From Pontederia crassipes (taxonomy: Eukaryota; Streptophyta; Magnoliopsida; Commelinales; Pontederiaceae): a stretch of DNA of 64,000 nucleotides. This document shows, one piece after another, positions 1 to 11,634 of this stretch. The notes below the pieces were generated by a model, which made no database searches, was not told where the DNA came from, and was given only the letters and a program-made list of their open reading frames with translations. The DNA lies in NCBI GenBank assembly GCA_030549335.1, contig CM060195.1, forward strand, positions 6,727,001-6,791,000, in the 5' to 3' direction. The first letter of the stretch is position 1, and each line of letters opens with the position of its first letter. The position numbers and the translations under genes were made by a program.

Positions 1-22
1 ACCACATGTTTTCCATGTATCA

Positions 23-217
23 ATGCTCCAGAAGTATGTCCATGGTGAAGCTAACGTGATTCAGATTGAGGAGCCAAATATCAAAGAGGACTTAACATAT
101 GTGGAGCAACCTATTGAGATTATCGATTATCAAGTAAAGCATCTTAAAAACAAGACGATACCTATGGTCAAGGTAGCATGGAAGTATCACCGGGACAAAA
201 AACAACCTAGGAACTAG
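23..217 (+). pseudogene. Ty3/gypsy polyprotein, C-terminal end (integrase tail/chromodomain-like)
   Basis: The 64 residues match the end of plant Ty3/gypsy pol. The motif SMLQKYVHGEANVI corresponds to the usual FHVSMLRKY stretch that follows the integrase core, then come the acidic LTYVEQPIEI block and PMVKVAWKYHRD, the linker into a chromodomain-like tail. The reading frame ends after HRDKKQPRN, earlier than usual, although the DNA downstream still resembles the family end (GAGGAAATACGAGAG). The rest of pol lies left of the window, so I cannot tell whether this was an intact gene. The same domain recurs on the minus strand at 37712-37993, which suggests related elements. It is followed by a purine-rich tract and an LTR start at 313. 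Confidence 0.85.
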
Positions 218-1250
218 AAGAGGAAATACGAGAGAAGTTTTCGAAACTTTTCGGTAAGCAATTTAAGATTTACTAAAATTCGAGGACGAATTTTTATTTA
301 AGGGGGGTAGGTTGTAACATCCGAATAATTCAAAAAAAAAGGGAAAACAAAGCAATTGAAGAAGCCCAACCGCTACAGCCCATGAAGCCCAATACCATGA
401 GATGTTACAACTTAAAAGCAAAAGTTACTTTTTACCTACCCTGCCAGCAAAACTCCCCAAAACCCCCTCTATTAGCTATAGTATTCTCCCTCACTCACCA
501 TCTCTTCTCTCCCTCCAAATCCCCATTCGGCCAGCAAAGAAAGAAGTCCCATTAGTGCTGCAAGAGGTCTTCACTATATCCTTTGGTCAATAGCAAGCAC
601 CCTAGCTATAGTAAGCATGTTTTCTCCTCTCTTTTCTGGATTATTAGCAAATGATTAGCTCACCAAGCTCTCTCCTTCTCTCTTTAGTTACTGTAGCCGA
701 ACCAAGGGATTAAGGAAAGAAGTTAGGTTTAAGGAATCTTAATCAAGGTATGTTTGAGGGGATCCAAACTTCCCTATCTCACCCTAATGATGTTTTAATA
801 TATGGATTAGGGCATAAGAGCAAACTCCTTGTTCTTAGAGTAAAGGGTTAGGAAATGTGCATTTAATGATTCTTAGTTACTATTCCATTGCTAATCATGT
901 TTAGAATCTCATATGTTTATGTATGATTAATTCTCAATGTTCTATTGCTAATCATGTTTATATATATAATGACTAATGTGGTTGTATTAGCTCATTATGA
1001 AATCTTGTAAAGCTTATGCACATTTTTAAGTGTGATTAGCATGTTGGATGTCTTACGTGAAAACCTCTTTATGTTTCATGATTAGAATGTTAAGAATGTT
1101 AAGAAGTGTCCCATATGATGGGTGGAAGTCATTATGTGTTCAAAATGTTGATGTATGTAAGATATGGAAAGAAATTATGTAAAAATCGGGTGTTTGCCAT
1201 TTCAGAATGGGCGACCGATTCCTTATCGGTCGACCATTTTGGAGGGGCAG

Positions 1251-1690
1251 ACACATTCTGTGTTTAGCGGACGTCCGAATACTTTATTTCGGTCGTCCGA
1301 AAGTCATGAACCGGTCGATCGATACCTAAGACGGTCATCCGATGTGTAGTTGAGACATTCGAAACATTCTGTGATTAGCGGTCGACCAAATGCTTTATTT
1401 CGGTCGTGCGATAGCCATGTAAAGGTCGACCGATACTACATCGGTCCTCCGATTTAAGCAGTCATCACATTCTGTGATTAGCGGACGAACCTGAACCCAG
1501 TTTCGGTCATCCGAAAGACCCATAGTGGTCGACCGTTATACGAGCGATCGTCCGTTTCAGAGAGTCATCACATTCTGTGATTAGCGGACGAACCGAACGC
1601 CCGTTTCGGTCGTCCGAAAGGACCATAACGGTCAATCGATGATCCGACCAGTCGTCCGATATAAGACCAGTGGTCGACCGTTACCCAAAA
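1251..1690 (+). repeat. About 103-bp tandem repeat, 4 copies, within the LTR
   Basis: Four successive units each start near CATTCTGTGATTAGCGG (about 1252, 1364, 1468 and 1571) and contain TTTCGGTCGTCCGAAAG plus GGTCGACCGAT-like blocks. Spacing is about 103-112 bp. Many sub-blocks (CGGTCGACCG, CGGTCGTCCG) are near-palindromic and GC-rich against an AT-rich background. No coding sense was found. Confidence 0.8.
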
Positions 1691-1889
1691 TGGTCGTCCA
1701 TTTCTGAGAGATGATTGGTTATGATTGAATGTCCACACTTAGCATGATTTGAAATTTGTATGATCTTAAATAAGGTTAAAAGATGCAACATGTGTTGAAT
1801 GATTATATGTAATGATGAACATGATTAAAAGACGGATTGATGAATGAGTGACATTTTTATGATCCGGGACCAATCGATACCCAAACTAA

Positions 1890-2105
1890 GACCCCACCGA
1901 CGGGTGGGGAAAGACCTCATTAACGAATGAGGATGAAGACCTTGCCTTCGGGGAAGGATAAAGACCTCACCTACGGGGAGGATAAAGATCTCACCTATGG
2001 GAATGATAAAGACCTCACCTACGGGGAGGATAAAGATCTCACCTATGGGAAGGATAAAGACCTCATCTACAGATGAGGATAAAGACCTCACCTGCGGGGA
2101 GGATT
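1890..2105 (+). repeat. About 27-bp tandem repeat (GATAAAGACCTCACCTACGGGGAG), about 8 copies
   Basis: Units alternate between GATAAAGACCTCACCTACGG and GATAAAGATCTCACCTATGG forms with variable tails. The apparent minus-strand reading frame over it (repeats of FILPVGEVFI) is only a by-product of the repeat period. Short imperfect repeats of ATGATATGCAATAGCATAATG follow near 2330-2395. Confidence 0.8.
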
Positions 2106-3203
2106 ATGATTTATGAGCCACTACCCTTCTCAATCGAAAAGATAATAAATCATTTAAATAAATATGAAAGATGAAAAGATATAAAAATGAATGATGAATG
2201 ACTTAGGACATAAAGACAAAGATGATAAAGATGAAGAAGGCACATGTGAGGATGCATTATGAATGTCCACTTGTCACATCATATGATGTCATGAACAAAG
2301 ATGACAAAGTAAAGTAAGACAAGATCATGATATGCAATAGCATAATGATAAGTATGATAATAAGATATGATATGCAATAGCATAATGATAAGTATGATGA
2401 TAAATTATGACATGCATGACTTAAAGATTATGATGTTACATGTTATCTTATTTTGCCATGATGATATGCTCACATGCCATATATTATGCATAAGTAGCTC
2501 ATAACATTTATATGACTTATGTTCTACGATGATGAAATGCATATGCCATGACATATAGAAATCATGTTATAAGACTATAGCAATGGGCCTCAACATATTC
2601 TAATGGGAGAAATCTCTTGCACTCCATGGATTCGTGCAGATATGGATGAGGCTTAGGTTCGACGGCGAGAGCCTCGTGACGACGATATTGCACATGGGTA
2701 TGATGTTATCTACTTCTTTTATGTCATGATGATGAACTATGTTAAGAGTGTTTTATGTATAGCTTATTGGCCTCTTATTGAGTCATGTACATTACTTGAA
2801 CTCATATATGTATGATGAACCCTCTATTGGGTATATGCTAGAGCCTATTAGGCCCATGAGCCAGTTTATGTATCTTGGAATTTATATTTTATTATGTTAA
2901 AGTCTTTCGCTGTTATGATATTAATATTTTATTTTTATTATGTTATGTTTCCACTGCAAATTTTATGAAATTAGGTTAAGGTCAAAGTCAATGTAACGTC
3001 GCTTAGGGTTCGACAAAAGTTTAAATTGGGGTCAAATTTTGGAGGCGTTACAGAAAATGTGCTACCGAAAATGGGTTGCTCGCCCTCTAATTTCTAGAGA
3101 AGTAATTCTACCAAACTAAAGCACTAAACAGTAACGCAAGCTTTTGCTGCTTTAAGGTCAGTGTCTCTCCCTCTCTCTCCTTTCCCAAAGTGTTGTTTCG
3201 TTC

Positions 3204-3339
3204 GCTAACAAGAAGCGAGAGATCCAGTGCAATCCGGCGTACGTTCGAGTTGCTTGCGAGGGCAGCCTGAGGAAGCTCAGCATGGACTGCGTCAATCTGT
3301 ACTACCAGCATTGGATTATTGGTTTGCAATCGAAGTCAG
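3204..3339 (+). pseudogene. Aldo-keto reductase exon fragment
   Basis: Translating from 3204 gives ANKKREIQCNPAYVRVACEG followed by SLRKLSMDCVNLYYQHW. This matches the segment of plant NADP-dependent aldo-keto reductases that runs through PxYVRxACExSLKRL into the strand DxIDLYYQHR, which carries part of the active-site barrel. The fragment ends at a good splice donor, CAG|GTGAGT at 3340. No upstream exon with the catalytic Asp/Tyr and no downstream exon (VPIE.T / GLSE) was found nearby. It is therefore an isolated exon, possibly carried by a transposon, since it lies between an LTR end (3052) and a CACTA terminus (5514). The His to Trp change after YYQH adds to the view that it is dead. Confidence 0.65.
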
Positions 3340-5150
3340 GTGAGTTCTTTTGTGGACGACTATCCATTCTGATGTTTGCTTGCGAAACATGACAAATTGT
3401 TTAGTTTGTGCCTCATGTTGAGGTGTGTACTGTTCAATTGATAGGAGACTATGTTTTTGTTCGTATTTCTTGATTTCATTCCATTGATTGGATTTCTCAT
3501 TTCACTGTTCATTGAAACAGAGGGGCAAAGCCTCCCAAAGGGGCTTAGATAGGATAAAACAGGTAGCAGTTGCCTCCCAGAGGAGAGCTCAGCAGTAGCT
3601 GTTGCTTCGTGGCATTGTGATATTATGTCTTCTAAGCAGTAGCCCAGCAGTACATGCTTAGCATGGCATTGCAGCCAACAATCCTGCCAATGAGATCTTG
3701 GAGAAAGAGAATTCCATTCTCGCTGCTTTTGTTGTGATCCCTGCTGAAGCATCTATAGGTTTTTTTGGGGGAAGATGAGAGATCACACATGAGAGGATTT
3801 GTAGATGGCTTTGGTTAAGAGCATCCCACCTCTGCACACACTTTTATTTGTTCCCTCTTATGATTTGCATATTATTGATGTTTCAGTCAAATTGCTTCAA
3901 CACGAGACACAAGACTTATTCCTTCATCTCTATGCACAAAGGAGCCATAATTCAGCAAATTAATTTTCAACTTTTACTTTCAAATAAGCCAATTAATTAC
4001 TGCTTATACCATAATAAAAAAAAAACTAGTTTAATGGCACACATGTTACGTCCATTTAAAGATTATAGAGTGCATTTAAACTGATGATTTGTTTTTGTTT
4101 ATTTGATATACAAGGAGATCAATTCATGGAAGTTCTTCAAGTCGAATTGTACATTTGATCATCTAGTGGTCAGATTCTTACCCCCTATCCTTGCTCTAAA
4201 CTATTCTTATCAGCATTGCTCAACTAATTGTTGTTCCTTGATTGAACCCATAGTGTCCTTGTTAATTTAGCACAAGCATGCATAGAATATATAATGTCTC
4301 AACTACACATATTGAATATTTGTATATTGAATCATAAGTCATATCTGAAACTTTGGTACGATACATGCAGAAGTTCCTTTGATCATGTTGAATCTTTCCA
4401 TTTCTGCAAATTTGCTTGACCGAATTATGAATTAATTTTATTTAGCACTTTGCCTAAATTATGAATTTATCATATCTGTATGATATGATTCTTTTACTAC
4501 TTCACTTGATATTTTTTTAGATAATATGGAAGGAAATTTTGCTTAACTTTTATATGTAACATGGACAAAGATGAATTTATTTATGCTATTAGATTTCTGT
4601 TTGGAATCATGATATTCTATTTTTTTTATAGGGATTGTGACATTATATTTCATATTATTTTATTAAATTAGTGTATATTGCAAAAAATGTTTGTTCCAGA
4701 AATCATAAGTGGATGTATTATCAATTCTCCTTCTCACAGCTCATGTGGCAGCAATTGGAGGTTGGAGTTTTAAAATGTATGGTTGCCTTGTTTTCTTCCA
4801 TTGTAATTTTAATTCTGTTTACTTGCCATTTGGATCATAAAACATATTATGTATATTTTAGAATGGGATTGCTAATTGTATATAATTTATGTTGATGTGA
4901 TTGCAAGAGAGTTTGCTATCTCTATAATTTATGTAAAGCTTAGACTGTTATTATAAGATGATGCATGACCTTGTTAAGAGAGTTTGCTAATTTTTTTAAT
5001 AAGATGCATGCATGACCTGCTAAAGAGAGGATTGATGGTGGCCACATGGGAATACAATGAAAAAGGATAAATGGCAAAGAAACAACAAGTAAGAAGAGTT
5101 TATAGTTTAAATTTTGTAAGTGTATAGATTGGTATATATGGTGTGGGGGA
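3340..5150. other. Non-coding AT-rich interval, no gene recognised
   Basis: Only short chance reading frames occur. Nothing resembles a known domain on either strand. The interval may belong to the body of a CACTA-type element ending at 5514, but its left terminus was not found. Confidence 0.4.
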
Positions 5151-5159
5151 AATTTGAGT

Positions 5160-5514
5160 TTTTTTTATATTTTTTTATATTTTGTGATGGAATTTGCGTC
5201 GGAATGCAACTGACGCTATTTCCATAATGTGACAGACTTTGCGTCTAAGAGCAGGATAATTTGTGTCCACCCTTGCGTTAGAAGGGGATAACTTTGTGTC
5301 CCAATTTGCGTCTGAATAGAGGACAAGTTGTGTTTGATCCTAATCAGAATTATTGCATTTGAGAAAGCGTATGTTGGATGCTGGGAGTTTGCTTCCAAGT
5401 ATTTTGCATTGGACTTCAATCCGACAAAAATCCATCACAAAATAAGCATTTGTGTCGGGTAGGCATTTCTTTGTGTCGGATAAGATGGACGCAAAACTAA
5501 TATTTTCTTGTAGT
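5160..5514 (+). mobile_element. Orphan CACTA-type (En/Spm) transposon terminus, 3' side
   Basis: The sequence ends TTTTCTTGTAGTG, the reverse complement of CACTACAAGAAAA, which is the conserved plant CACTA terminal inverted repeat. The 350 bp before it carry repeated subterminal words (TTTGCGTCGGA, TTTGTGTCGG, TTTGCGTCTGA, GACGCAAA) in both orientations, as expected for transposase-binding arrays. No matching CACTACAAGAAAA start was seen between 3053 and 5160. The left part may have been lost or separated by the gypsy insertion that ends at 3052. Confidence 0.6.
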
Positions 5515-6551
5515 GTGTTACGCCATCAAATGAATATTTGATGGCCCCATGTTTCATCTTTTTTTTCTTTAAGTCCTTGTGGGTCTTCTCATGCTGACAT
5601 TAACCAGTTTGGGTGTGCATTATGTACATGAATTACTTGAACTCTTTGCTAAGAATAGAATATTTGTTGTAAAAAATACTTTAACACAAGTGCTTAATGG
5701 GACGACATTTGACAACTAGAACCAAGGATTAGTTCTATCTTATTCTCTCAAACACCCAACTCTGACCTAATTATCGAAATGGAATGAGACCACTTTCTCA
5801 CTTGACGACTTTCGGTGTAGAGTCAGCTTGAGCCGAGATCATTTCGTAACAGGAACAAGAAGAATAACAAACAAGCATACAAGCAGGAATAGGAATATTG
5901 GTTGTCACTATCCTCTCTTTAACAATCAACTACGGAGCTGGCAACTCGCAAGCCAACGAGTCAACCTTTGCCGCTTCGGCCCAGTTTATGAACGAAACTA
6001 ACTCTACCGGAGCTGATATGAAATGCAAAAGAAAGAAGGCCCTCATCTTTAGTGTGGATATCAGTTGGTATAAATGAATGAAACTTGAATCAGGGAGGCT
6101 TGTTTCTGTTCATATACATGCATTTCTCACTCAAGAAATTCTCTGAGCCAATCTGGATGATCTGATTCCACCTTTTTGTGCAGAACTTTTTTATGTTTTG
6201 GTTCCACAGTGGTTTAGATTTCTTTTTGTTAGCAGGTCCAAACTTAGATTTCATGCATGCATCTATCTAATTACGTAGTTTGATCAGACAATCAGTTAAT
6301 GAAACTTATCTTCTAAATGGTTCAGTGAATATTTACATTTATCTAGGTCATAATTGTACGCCAGATCGAGGTGGTGTTTTGTTGTTCAAGGATCGTATGG
6401 ACACAATAATTAAGACTTCTGATCGCTTAATAATTGCCTGATCAGTTGCTTTGTTTCTGAACTTTTTCGAATACATAAAGGCACATATAGTGAGTGCTGC
6501 AAGGCATAAGATTGTCATCGATCGTACATCCATGGTTGCTTTGATCTTAAG
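5515..6551. other. Intergenic region upstream of DUF674 pseudogene 1
   Basis: No coding or repeat family was recognised. The sequence is less AT-rich than the surrounding repeats and could be part of the original flank of the DUF674 locus. It lacks the AGCAGCGGCGTTTAG block found upstream of DUF674 genes 2 and 3. Confidence 0.35.
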
Positions 6552-7020
6552 ATGGACTCTTCGTAGAAGCTGATGGTGAATAGGTCGACCAACAAGGTCT
6601 TGTTTGCAGAAGCTTCCAAGGAAGTAGTGGACTTCCTATTTAGTCTACTAGAGATGCTCGTGTATTCACGTCAAGATTCTGAAAAAGCATAAGAATGTGG
6701 CAGTTGGATCGCTGAGTAAGCTCTTTGAGAGTATTGAGGCCCTTCATAATACCTATCTACAGTCACCCAATATCAAGAACATCATCTACCCCGGTTTCCG
6801 CAGCTTCTCAACCTCTTATTTCAATTCCCTATTTCGTTCGGCGCCCTTACCAGAGAAGATGACGAGTTGCTACTGGTGCCCATCATCATGCCAAACTCCC
6901 AAATCGAAATTAGTCTTCTTTTCTGATACTCGTGAGGCGATTTGTCCCAAATGTAGTGAAGGGATGTCTTACCCCATGTTCTTTGTGAAAGGACCTGTTG
7001 CTACCCCACCATTTGGTTAT

Positions 7021-7233
7021 TGTCAAAATAACACAAATGGAGGTGGAAGTAACTAACTCAGTCGAATCACGATATGAGGCATTTGTGTTTGTATTTATAT
7101 GAATATTCTGGTACAAGGCAGGAATGCAAAATCTGTTATTACAATGTAACAGTAATAGAGTAAGAACGGTACACAATCATAACAGACATGACCTGTTACA
7201 TATAACCTGATATAACAGTCCTGACCGTCAACA
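7021..7233 (-). repeat. 3' LTR of the copia element
   Basis: It starts TGTCAAAATAAC and ends CCGTCAACA on the plus strand. It is preceded by GTTAT and followed by CTCCCTCAC, whose reverse complement is the purine-rich tract priming plus-strand synthesis. It aligns along its length with 11635-11844. Confidence 0.9.
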
Positions 7234-7245
7234 CTCCCTCACAAA

Positions 7246-7830
7246 CTAAACTTGGTATACTGAAGACATGCCTAGTTTGGAGATGAGGTAACTATGATGT
7301 TTAGTACTTAATGCCTTGGTAAAAACATCGGCAAGTTGTTCTGTAGAATTAACATAGAATGTCTTAATCAAACCAGCTAAAAGTTTTTTTCGGACAAAAT
7401 GACAATCCACGTCAATATGTTTAGTTCTCTTGTGAAAAACTGGGTTGTTTGCAATGTGTAGAACCACCTTGTTGTCGCAACCAACAACATTCAGTTTTCG
7501 AACTTGAACATTTAACTCTGCAGACAAGCGATCAAGCCAGATGATATCTGTTGTTAAAGCTAACATGCTACGATACTCTGGTTCAACAAACGATCTAGAA
7601 GTAGTTTCCTATTTCTTCGACTTCCAGGATATCAGTGCATTACCAAACTTGACACAGAAACTTGTCACAAATCTTCTAGTGAGAATACATGTTGCCCAGT
7701 TAGCATCACAGAAACCTTGTAAGAAGTTTTCATTGTTGGCAGGAAAAAACAAACCACTTCCTGGATTGCCTTTAAAGTACTTAACTACTTTAATAGCTGC
7801 CTCCAGGTGAGATAGTTTAGGAAGATACAT
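7246..7830 (-). pseudogene. Copia RNase H domain, degenerate
   Basis: Two overlapping minus-strand frames carry copia RNase H text: LSHLEAAIKVVKYFKGNPGS with GFCDANWATC (7609-7830), then LTTDIIWLDRL, HIDVDCHFVRKKL and EQLADVFTKAL near the C-terminus (7246-7566). The family signature DxxHFVRE..ADxFTK is recognisable. A frameshift lies near 7566-7610, and ADWA has become ANWA. This is the last domain before the 3' LTR. Confidence 0.85.
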
Positions 7831-8024
7831 AAACTGACTAAGATGCTATACTAAAAAAGATATGTCCGATCAAGTGATGGTCAGATAAATTAATCTGCCA
7901 AGAAGTCGTTGATATGTAGCTGGCTCAAAGAGAACTTCATTTGAATTTTTTGACGGAAAGTAAGTGTCATATTTTACTATTGTGAGCTTCAAATTTTGTT
8001 CCAAAGGAGTATCGAATACTTTGG

Positions 8025-8668
8025 CTACAAAATTCTTAAGTCTCCAATTAGATTAAGTGCATACTTTCTTTGATTAAGAATAATGCCCTTGTCTGAACGC
8101 ATTACTTCTAACCCCAAGAAGAATTTGAGTTCCCCAAGATCTTTGATTCCAAAATTGGAGCTTAACACATTCCTAGCATCTTGAATCAGCTCATGACAAT
8201 TCCTAGTAAGGATGATATCATCAACATAGACAAGAAAGACCACTGTTCCATTGCTTGATTTCTTAGTGAACATAGAATAATCCAGATGACTTTGCTCGAA
8301 GCCAGCATTGATTATAACTTGAGTAAGCTTGAGGTTCCACTGTCTTGAGGCCTGCTTCAATCCATAAAGTGATTTTTGTAGTCTGCACACTATGGTGGAC
8401 TCCCTCGGACTACAAAAACTATGGGGAAGTTGCATGTAGACCTCTAATTGAGTGAAACCCTTTGCAATAAGACGAGCTTTGTAACGTTCAACTTGACCAT
8501 TAGAAAGCAATTTAACTTTATAAACTCATTTACATCCAATAGCCTTTTTTCCAAGAGGAAGATCAAGAATCTCCTAAGTGTTATTAGCATGTAAAGCATC
8601 CATTTCAAGTTGCATAGCCTAAATCCAATTTGGATCCTTGGCAGCTTGAGAGAAATAAGAAGGCTCAT
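8025..8668 (-). pseudogene. Copia reverse transcriptase, degenerate
   Basis: The 5' part (8444-8668) is shifted relative to VERYKARLIAKGFTQ, and the main frame (8025-8510) contains LQKSLYGLKQASRQWNLKL and the catalytic motif FLVYVDDIIL near 8220-8240. It ends GLEVMRSDKGIILNQRKYAL. Fingers and palm are partly deleted: a segment between FTQ and the LxKSLYGL block is missing, leaving the short joint LEVYMQLPHSF. The YVDD motif is intact but the gene is not. Confidence 0.88.
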
Positions 8669-8896
8669 GCACTGAATTGAGACAAGTCATGAAAGCATGA
8701 TAAATAGGAGAAAACTGATTATAAGAGATATTAGCAGAAATAGGATAATGAGGAACAGAAGAAATCAAAGCGGACTGTACAACATTAGTGACATAATCAT
8801 GTAACCAATTTGGTGGCTTAATATGTCGACGAGGTCGATTGGAGGGAGCAACAATATTAGGAGGAGACTGAGAATCATCAATATCAGTAGAAGGGT

Positions 8897-9700
8897 CTAG
8901 AGACAGAGCTGAAACACCTGAATTATTTGGTAAATCTGATCCAAAGAATGACCTTGTGGTCTAGTAATTTGATCGAAGTCACTGTTTGAGAGAGTGGGCT
9001 GAGTAACCACAAGTTTATCTGACAAAGGTAATTGATCAGAAAAAAGAAATATGTCCTCGTGAAACTGAACATCCCTGTTGACCATGATCCTTTTATTGTC
9101 TACATCCATTAGTTTGTAACCTTTTTATGTATTAGAATAGCCCAGAAACAATGAAGCTATAGATCTAGAAGAAAACTTATCACGACTTGTGAGATTGCTG
9201 CAATAGCAGAGACACCCAAAACCTCGAAGATGGGTTAAACTAGGTGATACCCCAAAAAGCATCTGATATGGACTTTTGTCGTGCAGAACTGATAAAGGCA
9301 ATCTATTGATTATATGAATGGCAGTGAGAACACAATCCCCCCAATACTGAAGTGGCAAATTATTTTGAAATTGCAAAGGTCTAGCAACTTAAAGAATATG
9401 CCTTTGCTTTCGCTCGACAACACCATTCTGTTGTGGAATGTAGATACATGAGGTCTGATGTATAATCCCTTTAGAGGAAAAAAATGAATGTCAACCTGAA
9501 TTGACAAACTCTAAACCATTATCCATTCTGACAATTGTTATCTTCTTATCAAACTAGTTTAACTACATAGCAGCATCATTTTTGAATTGGAGAAGATATA
9601 CCCAAGTCATGCAAGTGAAATCATCCACAATGGTAAGAAAAAATCGAAAACCATCGTAAGTGGAACACTGATATTGTCCCCAAACATCCATGTGGACTAA
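8897..9700 (-). pseudogene. Copia integrase core and C-terminal region, degenerate
   Basis: The frame at 9125-9376 reads LPLQYWGDCVLTAIHIINRL, PYQMLFG and LRGFGCLCY, which are standard integrase C-terminal landmarks of copia. The frame at 8897-9109 continues VDNKRIMVNRDVQFHEDIFL, the segment before reverse transcriptase. Upstream the core is broken by stops (near 9390 and 9550), but remnants of the D,D35E domain can be traced. Confidence 0.82.
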
Positions 9701-10194
9701 TTCAAAGGAAACTTAGAGGTAGTAACATTGTTTGGAAAAGGTAAATGAGTTTGTCTAGACATATGACAAACTTTACAGTGACATTCGACATGAAAACCTC
9801 TAGTATCTATTGACTAAATATTTTTCATCTTGACAAAAGAAATGTGGCCTAAACGATAATGCCAAAGCTGAACTTTGTTGATATCTATTTTTTCTGCTAC
9901 TGCTACCCTCTCTTAATTCAGGAATTTCCCATCACCTACAGCTCCATGCACCAAAAAATACAAGCCATTTTGTCCCCTTGTCTAGTTCAGTGAAGAGGTC
10001 CTGAAATATACAAAAGTCAGAATAGAAAATCACTGTGCAAAAAATTTATTTGGTCAATTTAGAGACAGAAAGCAAATTATTCTGGAAGCCTAGTATGTAT
10101 AACACATCTTTTAAACTTTGTTGTTCATCAACAGGACACATGTCAACATGTGTAATTTGAGCAAGATTTCCATTAGGCAATTTAACTTGTTTGG

Positions 10195-10270
10195 GTATTG
10201 GCAACTCTTGGACATTAGATAGGTAATATCAGAGACCATGTGATCAGATGCACCAGAATCAATGATCCAT
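10195..10270 (-). pseudogene. Copia aspartic protease motif
   Basis: The minus strand reads WIIDSGASDHMVSDITYL, the copia protease active-site block with its catalytic DSGA triad intact. It is separated by a frame break from the gag frame at 10215-10442. Confidence 0.85.
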
Positions 10271-10484
10271 CTGGTCTTCGAGAGACTAAAATTGAAAACT
10301 CATTACCTGCCATGTTAGCAGAACTATCAACTACACAACTGTCCCTATTCAACATCTTGAGTATTTGTTGATATTGCTCTGCTGTAACTACTTGATTTGA
10401 ATTAACTGTGGAAGAAGCTGCTTGTGAAGTTTCTGCATTCATCTCTTGACCATCTTTGTCATCACTGAATGTATCAATTGTTGT

Positions 10485-10844
10485 CTAAACAATATTAGCC
10501 TGACTCCTGTTCTTAGCAAATTTAAATCTCGGAGGAAAATCAATAATTCGATAACACTGTGCCTTAACATGTCCAACTTTTTGACAATGATCACAGATTA
10601 CATTCTTGTATTTCTTGTACTTCGAATTCCCTATACTTTGGTGTACTGTATTAGCTACTAGAACAGAAGACACATTGAAACTTTGATTAGCAGCTGGATA
10701 TAGGCTATGTTTCCTTTGTTGTTCTTCCTCTAAAAGCATAGCATAAGCTTGATTCTTTGAAGGGAAGGGTCTCATTAGAATGATTTGGGACCGTACAATA
10801 GAATATGATTCATTTAAACCCATCAAGAACTGGAATACTTTCAA
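10485..10844 (-). pseudogene. Copia gag with CCHC zinc knuckle
   Basis: The frame starts MKVFQFLMGLNESYSIVRSQ, typical of the gag region just before the nucleocapsid (FLxGLNxxYxxVRSQIL). It contains CDHCQKVGHVKAQC, a complete C-x2-C-x4-H-x4-C RNA-binding knuckle. The N-terminal half of gag (10850-11600) is broken by stops. Confidence 0.88.
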
Positions 10845-11619
10845 CTGCTAAAAGTACACTACGTTTTCTGGATGTATAATTCCCAAAGAAGGTATGATCC
10901 TATATAAATCTTCCCAGAACAATTTCAATTTAGTGTGATATTCTATGATTCCTAAGGAACCTTGTGAAAACATAGCAATCTCTTTATGTAGATGATACAT
11001 TCTAGAGGCACTGATTGATTCAAACCTCTCCTTTAAATCTTTCCAAACAACAGAAGCTTAAGAAACATATGCTAAACTACCCGAGTCCTTCAGAAACAAT
11101 CGTGATGATCCAAGAAAGTACTAAAGCATAACATCTCTTCCACTGGAAATGAAGAGATTGATCAAATTGATCAAGCCTACAAGATCCATCTATAAAACCC
11201 AATTTGTTTTTTGCTAAGAGAGCATTCGAGAAGGCTCGAATCCACATCGAATAATTTCAGATCCAACCAAATGAATGGGTACTAAAATAAGTCCAGGTGC
11301 ATCAGACGACTCAAATAAAGAGGATGTGTATGATTTAATGCTAGAATCAGGGATGAAGAGCTAGCAACTGAGGAATCCACCATATTCAATCAGATCAGGA
11401 ATGCAAATAGGATCAAGAATCCAATTGATCTAATCCTATCAAAAATCCAAAGGAAGGATCAAGAAATCAATCGATCTACAAACAAGAAGAGATGATTGAA
11501 TACAAAAAACCTGATCTGCCTGACATTGAATTTCCCATGTTTCCACAAATCGCATCTCAATTCAACGATCTTGAACAATCAAACTTTGAGCACCACAGAT
11601 CGCCATTTCAAATCTTTAA

Positions 11620-11634
11620 GCTGCTCTGATACCA
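11620..11634 (-). other. Primer binding site, initiator tRNA-Met type
   Basis: GCTGCTCTGATACCA on the plus strand (TGGTATCAGAGCAGC on the minus) touches the LTR edge at 11635. This fixes the element's orientation as minus. Confidence 0.92.

Larger units (their letters stand above)
313..3052 (+). mobile_element. 3' LTR of a Ty3/gypsy retrotransposon (2.7 kb)
   Basis: The LTR begins TGTAACATCCG directly after a polypurine tract (AAGGGGGGTAGG, about 300-312) and ends GGCGTTACA at 3052. The termini TGTAAC and GTTACA are perfect inverted repeats of the TG..CA type. The upstream text, CGAGGACGAATTTTTATTTAAGG, is the usual pol-to-LTR transition of plant gypsy elements. The LTR holds no gene. It contains two tandem-repeat blocks (1251-1690 and 1890-2105). 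The 5' LTR and most of the internal region lie outside the window, so age cannot be judged from LTR divergence. The 5 bases after the LTR (GAAAA) are the expected target duplication but cannot be checked here. Confidence 0.85.

Noticed and set aside
1251-1690. Regularly spaced repeats considered as a CRISPR array
   Set aside because: The units are long and diverged, there are no unique spacers, and the setting is a plant LTR.
1825-2091. Minus-strand 88-codon frame with repeated FILPVGEVFI
   Set aside because: By-product of a 27-bp tandem DNA repeat whose length is a multiple of three.
3360-3752. 130-codon minus-strand frame
   Set aside because: No recognisable domain, no supporting gene structure, and composition like the surrounding non-coding DNA.
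6910-7176. Minus-strand frame crossing the DUF674 gene and copia LTR edge
   Set aside because: It spans the insertion junction and is a shadow of the two real features.
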